Of a stretch of 10,858 nucleotides of DNA, positions 7,901 through 10,858 are shown piece by piece. The DNA is taken from positions 1 through 10,858 of the forward strand of contig JAOZLU010000198.1 of NCBI GenBank assembly GCA_029934695.1. Direction: 5' to 3'. Origin of the DNA: Desulfobacterales bacterium (GTDB taxonomy: Bacteria > Desulfobacterota > Desulfobacteria > Desulfobacterales > 4be13). Each line of letters begins with the position of its first letter. Position 1 is the first letter of the stretch. A program made the position numbers and the translations under genes. The notes under the pieces were generated by a model. It saw nothing but the letters and a program-made list of their open reading frames with translations. It was not told the DNA's origin and ran no database searches.

Positions 7901-10017
7901 AAATAGTCATTCTTTGTTCCATAATCCAGATCAGTTCCCAGAGCCACTGTGACAACACCAGTGACAGGATCCACATTGAACAATTCCACGCCGTCTCCTC
8001 CGAGTACAGAGTAGGTCAGATTGTCTTCATCCAGATCCGTGGCCTCTATCTGTCCCACATAAGTGTCGCCCGGGCTGTTCTCTCTGACGTTGAAAAACTG
8101 GGGAGCAATATCTGGAGGATCGTTCACGTCAGTCAGCGTGATCATCATTGTCGCATAATTTGTCAGGTTCCCCTCACTGTCTTCCTGAACCTGAATCTGC
8201 AACGTGTATTCGGGTGTCTTTTCATAATCCAGATCAGCACCCTGAGCTACAGTAATCTGCCCGGTGACGGGATTCACATTAAAAGATCCCTGGCCGGTTC
8301 CGCCGTCAATCTGGTAAGTCAGACTGTCTCCGTCCGGATCGCCTGCAAAGACATCTCCAACATAAGTGCCGGCCGGGCTGTTCTTCTCAACAGTGAAATA
8401 CTGATCTGCGATATTCGGAGGTCTGTTCATATCATTGATATTATTAATATGAATAGTCATCACGGCCTGATTCGTGAGATGGCCGTCTCCGTCATCCTCA
8501 ACCTGAATCGCCAGCATGTATTCGGGTATTTTTTCATAATCCAGATCAGTGCCCTGGGCCACGGTAATCTGTCCGGTGACAGAATTCACATTAAAAAATC
8601 CCTGGCCGGTTCCGCCGAGAATCTGGTAGATCAGATTGTCTCCGTCCGGATCCGTGGCTTCTGTCAGTCCCACATAAGTATCGGCCGGGCTGTTTTCGTC
8701 AACGTCAAATACCTGGGGTGCGATATCCGGGGGATCATTCACGTCAGTCAGCGTGATCGTCATTGTCGCATAATTTGTCAGGTTCCCTTCACCGTCGTCC
8801 TGAGCCTGAATCTGCAACGTATATTCAGGTATCTTTTCGTAATCCAGATCAGCGCCCTGGGCTACGATGATCCGTCCGATGCCGGGATCCACATTGAAAA
8901 ATCCCTGCCCGGTTCCGCCGACAATCAGGAAGGTCAGAGTGTCTCCGTCCTTATCGTTCGCAATGACATCTCCAACATAAGTGCTGCCCGGGCTGTTCTC
9001 CTCAACAGTGAAATACTGATTTGCGATATCCGGAGGTTCATTCAGGGGATTATGATTGATATTAATAGTCATCACGGCCTGATTCGTGAGATGGCCGTCT
9101 CCGTCATCCTCAACCTGAATCGCCAGCATGTATTCGGGTATTTTTTCATAATCCAGATCAGCACCTTCGGCCACGGTAATCTGTCCGGTGACGGGATCCA
9201 CATTAAAAAATCCCTGGCCGGTTCCGCCAAGAACCTTGTAGGTCAGATTGTCTCCGTCCTGATCCGTGGCCTCTGTCAGTCCTACATAAGTGTCGGCCGG
9301 GCTGTTTTCCCTGACGTTGAAAGACTGGGGCGCAATATCCGGGGGATCGTTCACGTCAGTCAGCGTGACCGTCATTGTCGCCTGGTTCGTCAGTCCACCG
9401 TCATCCTGAACCTGGACATCCAGCGTGTATCCGGGTGTCTTCTCATAATCCAGATCAGCACTCATGGCCACGGTGATCTGTCCGGTGACAGCATCCATGT
9501 TGAAAAATCCCTGTCCGGTTCCGCCGACAATATGGTAGGTCAGATTGTCTCCGTCCGGATCGCTTGCAATGACATCTCCCACGCCTGTGCCGCCCGGGCT
9601 GTTCTCCTCAACTATGAAATTATGAGGCGCAATATCCGGCGGTTCGCTCACATCAATCACAGTGATAGTCATAATCTCGTTATCCGTCAGGTTTCCGTCA
9701 TCCTGAACCCGGACATCCAGTATGTACTGAAGCTTGATTTCATGATCCAGAACCGTGCCCGGCGACACAGTGAGCTGACCGGTCTGGGAATCCACATTAA
9801 ACAGCCCCTGTCCGTCTCCGCCGATAACTGTATAGGCCAGGCTGTTCCCGTCAGCCTCAATCTGACCCACGACTGTGTTCGCAGGACTGTTTTCGTTTAT
9901 ATAAAAAGTCTGGGGGCTGATATTCGGCAGTGTAGCTGCCAAAGTCAGACTGGCTGTAAGAACAAAGAGCAACACGGCTCCCAAAATTTTTTTTTGCTTT
10001 GCAATATTCGACAGCAT
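4999..10017 (-). CDS. Exported multidomain surface protein: nine cadherin-like repeats, papain-like domain with Cys-to-Ser change, PKD, Thr-rich stalk
   Basis: The start at 10017 is chosen because AAAGGA lies 8 nt upstream and a signal peptide follows (MLSNIAKQKK, hydrophobic core, cleavage near Ala27/28). The product has 1672 residues. In order: nine cadherin-like repeats (~31-934; ENSP, D-DGD-LTY, GGTGQGFFNVD, LDYE, DVNDPP, likely Ca2+ sites); an unassigned beta-rich part (~935-1085); a papain-type propeptide remnant (~1086-1135, LGWIAGETSVSNL); a C1A domain (~1180-1400); a Cys/Asp-rich segment (~1404-1453, DSDHDEYC, DCDDSDD) resembling MopE-type metal-binding motifs; a PKD domain (~1460-1547); a Thr/Pro/Ser stalk (~1551-1648); and CFISTAANG at the end. 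In the C1A domain the active-site motif is CGSSW, so Ser1202 replaces the nucleophilic Cys. Gln1196, His1320 and Asn1342 remain, but only about eight residues separate GPV from His. Likely a secreted or surface adhesin with a pseudopeptidase or altered enzyme; peptidase activity is doubtful. Confidence 0.93.
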   Translation of the reverse strand: MLSNIAKQKKILGAVLLFVLTASLTLAATLPNISPQTFYINENSPANTVVGQIEADGNSLAYTVIGGDGQGLFNVDSQTGQLTVSPGTVLDHEIKLQYILDVRVQDDGNLTDNEIMTITVIDVSEPPDIAPHNFIVEENSPGGTGVGDVIASDPDGDNLTYHIVGGTGQGFFNMDAVTGQITVAMSADLDYEKTPGYTLDVQVQDDGGLTNQATMTVTLTDVNDPPDIAPQSFNVRENSPADTYVGLTEATDQDGDNLTYKVLGGTGQGFFNVDPVTGQITVAEGADLDYEKIPEYMLAIQVEDDGDGHLTNQAVMTININHNPLNEPPDIANQYFTVEENSPGSTYVGDVIANDKDGDTLTFLIVGGTGQGFFNVDPGIGRIIVAQGADLDYEKIPEYTLQIQAQDDGEGNLTNYATMTITLTDVNDPPDIAPQVFDVDENSPADTYVGLTEATDPDGDNLIYQILGGTGQGFFNVNSVTGQITVAQGTDLDYEKIPEYMLAIQVEDDGDGHLTNQAVMTIHINNINDMNRPPNIADQYFTVEKNSPAGTYVGDVFAGDPDGDSLTYQIDGGTGQGSFNVNPVTGQITVAQGADLDYEKTPEYTLQIQVQEDSEGNLTNYATMMITLTDVNDPPDIAPQFFNVRENSPGDTYVGQIEATDLDEDNLTYSVLGGDGVELFNVDPVTGVVTVALGTDLDYGTKNDYFLDVQVQDDGNRLLANHAIMTITLTDVNDPPDIAPQIFDIDENSPAGTLINPGPVVVTDQDGDNLTCRVTGGSGMGIFSLDAVTRQMVVTEDAVPDFERTSQYTLEIQVEDDGYGNLSNQATMTININDLNEPPDIAPQYFNVNENSPSGTSVGTPEASDQDEDVITFNVIGGTGEGVFFVDTQTGEITVAPGYDLGYENTPRYTLNIMATDQEGLSDMSVITIIVLPDDIFGKIFSIPAPPDDMKTEQADISLSTNPNEYSSEVFSFSDSPQNIYGLSVTGEFGLRMAVSDIFGISYLDDPNAFVRVVLIDNSNQREYLVYQKLVQDLSDEEYNTKSPLKIESLCEETCILPEVVNSFSLRLEGKHAGISISEISYVKKPLAGDSVELRRKQNAKRIWELNRQNLGWIAGETSVSNLAYEEKKRLVNSPDSNGEFNLHGFEYYRGGTFEAGKSDKLSESRSHAREESSLVDNFSWTDRHDEDWVTSVKDQNLCGSSWVFAGAGATESVTNLYFNQILNLDLAEQDVLSCSGGGNCEDGGYVDETLDYFRDTGVVEEACYPYSASMQSCSNKCDNPTRQIQITEKLALDPKTEDDLKKMIIEKGPVICGIRSLWHSMIIVGFTESPSDEQTTWIFKNSWGEGWGAKAGKLYRGSQWGEYLEEEYAENGYAYTKFDMDNIYEVYAIETPIISSDYEYEIKCVDSDHDEYCNWGISEEKPEICPDFCKLEKDCDDSDDRLGPFDDNYECMVIGDEAPPEPPHASFIVTPQEGETAFSAVLNANGSFDPDGPTVSYEWFADGQPIGSENPFNHTFSELGQREITLIVTDSQNLEAVDKKIVTVNPENIVTTTTTTVPSTTTTIPSTSTTSTTVPITTTTTSVVVTTTTIPSTSTTPTTVPATTTTVPSTSTTPTTVPATTTTVPSTSTTPTTAPTTSVPSTTTTPPASAESSDDEGDGGTNCFISTAANG
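5115..5345. repeat. 51-bp coding repeats of the Thr/Pro/Ser stalk
   Basis: Three consecutive 51-bp units start at 5115, 5166 and 5217, and a more diverged copy lies at 5295-5345. Each encodes 17 residues of the type VPSTSTTPTTVPATTTT. The unit length keeps the frame, so copy number can change stalk length without breaking the protein. The composition is mucin-like and typical of extended, often O-glycosylated, cell-wall or surface spacers. Confidence 0.85.
7216..9927. repeat. Array of nine cadherin-like coding repeats (~300 bp each)
   Basis: The array encodes residues ~31-934 of the large protein. Repeats 3 and 5 resemble each other (AIQVEDDGDGHLTNQAVMTI), as do 4 and 6 (QYFTVE-NSP, GNLTNYATM). 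This points to a two-repeat superunit that was duplicated. Positions 8452-8549 and 9064-9161, 612 bp apart, are identical by eye over about 98 bp. Repeats 1 and 8 are the most diverged (LDHE and PDFE in place of LDYE). Confidence 0.88.
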
Positions 10018-10025
10018 TGTAATTA

Positions 10026-10031
10026 TCCTTT
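10026..10031 (-). promoter_or_regulatory. Ribosome binding site that decides the large-gene start
   Basis: AAAGGA sits 8 nt before the ATG at 10017, which begins a clear signal peptide. The same hexamer precedes the CBS gene. In-frame upstream starts (ATG at 10140, TTG at 10236) lack such a site and would bury the signal peptide behind 41 or 73 extra residues. Confidence 0.8.
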
Positions 10032-10072
10032 CTAAAGTGTTTAAGGCAATTGAAGGACTCAACTCCGCATAA

Positions 10073-10088
10073 TTATCTATATAGATAA
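10073..10088. promoter_or_regulatory. Perfect 16-bp palindrome, possible operator
   Basis: TTATCTATATAGATAA is self-complementary with no loop. It starts 1 nt downstream of a candidate -10 box on the minus strand and covers the expected transcription start, 56-71 bp upstream of the large-gene ATG. This is a classic location for a dimeric repressor site. The regulator is unknown and none is encoded in the window. Confidence 0.5.
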
Positions 10089-10089
10089 A

Positions 10090-10119
10090 ATTATGAGAAA
10101 TCGGCAGATCAGAGGACAA
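10090..10119 (-). promoter_or_regulatory. Candidate sigma70-type promoter for the surface-protein gene
   Basis: On the minus strand, TTGTCC (10114-10119, 4/6 match to the -35 consensus) is separated by 18 bp from CATAAT (10090-10095, 5/6 match to the -10 consensus). Transcription would start within the palindrome at 10073-10088. Confidence 0.45.
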
Positions 10120-10140
10120 AATAAACTTTTTTTTCGTCAT

Positions 10141-10165
10141 AATAAAAAAACGGACTCCGGCCGTT
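10141..10165 (-). terminator. Weak hairpin followed by T-run between leader ORF and large gene
   Basis: On the minus strand, AACGG (10161-10165), a 7-nt loop and CCGTT (10149-10153) are followed by a T-rich tract continuing to 10141. The stem has only 5 bp, so termination would be inefficient. It could be a weak terminator or attenuator after the small ORF at 10187-10282, or chance. Confidence 0.25.
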
Positions 10166-10186
10166 GGAAAACCGGCATGCGAAGGA

Positions 10187-10282
10187 TCAAGCCGGACGCA
10201 CCGGTCCCATGCCCTCCGGCACGGTCTGCAAGTCAAAATCCGTCATTCTCTCCCGCAGAAGGGAAATTTTTTTCAGGTACAT
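10187..10282 (-). CDS. Possible 31-residue leader peptide or gene remnant
   Basis: An ATG at 10282 opens a 31-codon frame ending in TGA (10187-10189); it begins MYLKKISLLRERM and ends GPVRPA. A strong ribosome binding site, AAGGAG (10293-10298), lies 10 nt upstream, and a TATAAT box lies just before that. I recognise no family. The good initiation signals, followed by a weak hairpin with T-run and then the large gene, would fit a leader peptide, but it may equally be the 5' end of a decayed gene. Its coding status is uncertain because it is so short. Confidence 0.35.
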   Translation of the reverse strand: MYLKKISLLRERMTDFDLQTVPEGMGPVRPA

Positions 10283-10313
10283 GGCAATGTTTCTCCTTAA
10301 TTTTTTATGATAC

Positions 10314-10319
10314 ATTATA
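10314..10319 (-). promoter_or_regulatory. TATAAT -10 box upstream of the small ORF
   Basis: A perfect TATAAT lies on the minus strand, 31 nt upstream of the ATG at 10282. The best -35-like sequence (GACA inside ACGACA, near 10339-10344) is 19 bp away and overlaps an inverted repeat TTTGTG/CACAAA (10335-10350, 4-nt loop) that could bind a regulator. The -10 match is good; the rest is weak. Confidence 0.4.
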
Positions 10320-10741
10320 ATTTAACTGATAATATTTGTGTCGTCACAAACTCAGGATAAAGTATAAGCATTTCCTGTGATTTGGCAAGTCCCATTTACA
10401 GAATATGCCTGATAATATTGAAATTTGAGTTCTTCAGTTGCCTTATGTGTTTGTTATTATTATTATTAAATCCAGTAGGCATGGTCAGAAGATTTGTTTC
10501 ACTCAGTTTTCAAATTTTTTTTTGTGTTTTGTTCTGTACCTGAGTTTATGAACTCAGCGACATCTGCCGACAAATATTTTATTATCTGATAAATTTTTAT
10601 GCAGTGCTTCCGTGTCTTTGCTGACCTTATACCGTCGTGTTTTTTTTCCATACGCCTGAGAAGCCTCATCCCCGACTCCGAATCTGAGGACCGGCGAGAC
10701 CTCTTTTTCTCAGGTACTGTATTGCATCATTTAATAAAAAG
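10320..10741. other. AT-rich non-coding stretch with several inverted repeats
   Basis: No convincing gene is seen. A minus-strand frame of 56 residues (MRLLRRMEKK start, ATG near 10677) lacks a clear ribosome binding site and any known motif. Structural elements include CTGAGTT/AACTCAG with a 4-nt loop (10540-10557), and an 8-bp-arm inverted repeat CCTGAGAA/TTCTCAGG (10655-10662 and 10707-10714) enclosing a smaller CCTCA/TGAGG pair. These could be transcript ends of a gene beyond the right edge, or decayed repeats. Confidence 0.4.
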
Positions 10742-10858
10742 TTTGCCCGGGAGGAGTGCAAAAATTAAGCGAGTGCAGCGAGCGGTTTTTTGCACTCAAA
10801 AAATTTGCCCGGGAGGAGTGCAAAAATTAAGCGAGTGCAGCGAGCGGTTTTTTGCACT
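10742..10858. repeat. 62-bp tandem hairpin repeat at the right edge
   Basis: Two copies start at 10742 and 10804; the second is cut by the window end, so the array may continue. Apart from the few bases at the junction the copies look identical. Each contains an 11-bp inverted repeat, GAGTGCAAAAA and TTTTTGCACTC, around a GC-rich core (GCGAGTGCAGCGAGCGG). With A-runs on one side and T-runs on the other, each unit could act as a bidirectional terminator or be a non-autonomous mobile repeat. Confidence 0.85.

Noticed and set aside
7597..10035. Plus-strand open frame of 812 codons opposite the cadherin array
   Set aside because: It is antisense to a clear coding array. Its 'repeats' mirror the cadherin repeats, it lacks a ribosome binding site or recognisable domain, and long shadow frames are expected opposite repetitive coding DNA.
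10018..10236. N-terminal extension of the large protein to a TTG at 10236 or ATG at 10140
   Set aside because: Neither start has a ribosome binding site, and both would place the signal peptide internally. The ATG at 10017 has AAAGGA at 8 nt.
10512..10680. Minus-strand 56-codon frame upstream of the leader ORF
   Set aside because: No clear ribosome binding site, no recognisable motif and an AT-rich, Lys-rich composition typical of chance frames.

Overview
The window looks like a chromosomal segment of a surface-protein-rich Gram-negative bacterium of moderate GC. The best guess is a deltaproteobacterium (Desulfobacterota), possibly a filamentous Desulfonema-like sulfate reducer. This rests on gene style only: a cadherin/papain-like/PKD surface protein with a C-terminal 'CFI' motif, TPR proteins fused to GT41 glycosyltransferase domains, an AcuB-like CBS protein, and abundant short interspersed repeats. 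No taxonomic marker gene is present.

All convincing genes lie on the minus strand, so transcription runs from the right edge to the left. From right to left: (i) 10283-10858 is non-coding DNA with a 62-bp tandem hairpin repeat at the window edge, several inverted repeats and a -10 box; (ii) 10187-10282 is a possible 31-codon leader ORF with a strong ribosome binding site; (iii) 10018-10186 is a leader region with a promoter-like pair and a perfect 16-bp palindrome; (iv) 4999-10017 encodes a 1672-residue exported protein built from a signal peptide, nine cadherin-like repeats, an uncharacterised beta-rich part, a papain-like (C1A) domain, a short Asp/Cys-rich metal-binding-like segment, a PKD domain, a Thr/Pro/Ser stalk and a terminal CFISTAANG; (v) a rho-independent terminator sits at 4943-4983; (vi) a 52-bp GC-rich repeat array lies at 4626-4804; (vii) 3805-4410 encodes a 201-residue CBS-CBS-ACT-like protein; (viii) 1-3757 encodes the first 1252 residues of a protein with eight TPRs followed by two complete GT41 (O-GlcNAc-transferase/SPINDLY-type) catalytic units, running off the left edge.

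The CBS and TPR-GT41 genes are 47 bp apart and probably co-transcribed. The surface protein has its own terminator and is probably a separate unit. A plausible but unproven link is that the GT41 enzyme O-glycosylates Ser/Thr residues of the neighbouring Thr-rich stalk.

The most notable points are the Ser in place of the catalytic Cys of the papain-like domain (GSSW for GSCW, Ser1202), with His and Asn retained but the segment before the His shortened, and the in-line duplication of the GT41 module, in which the first copy has altered sugar-nucleotide-binding residues.
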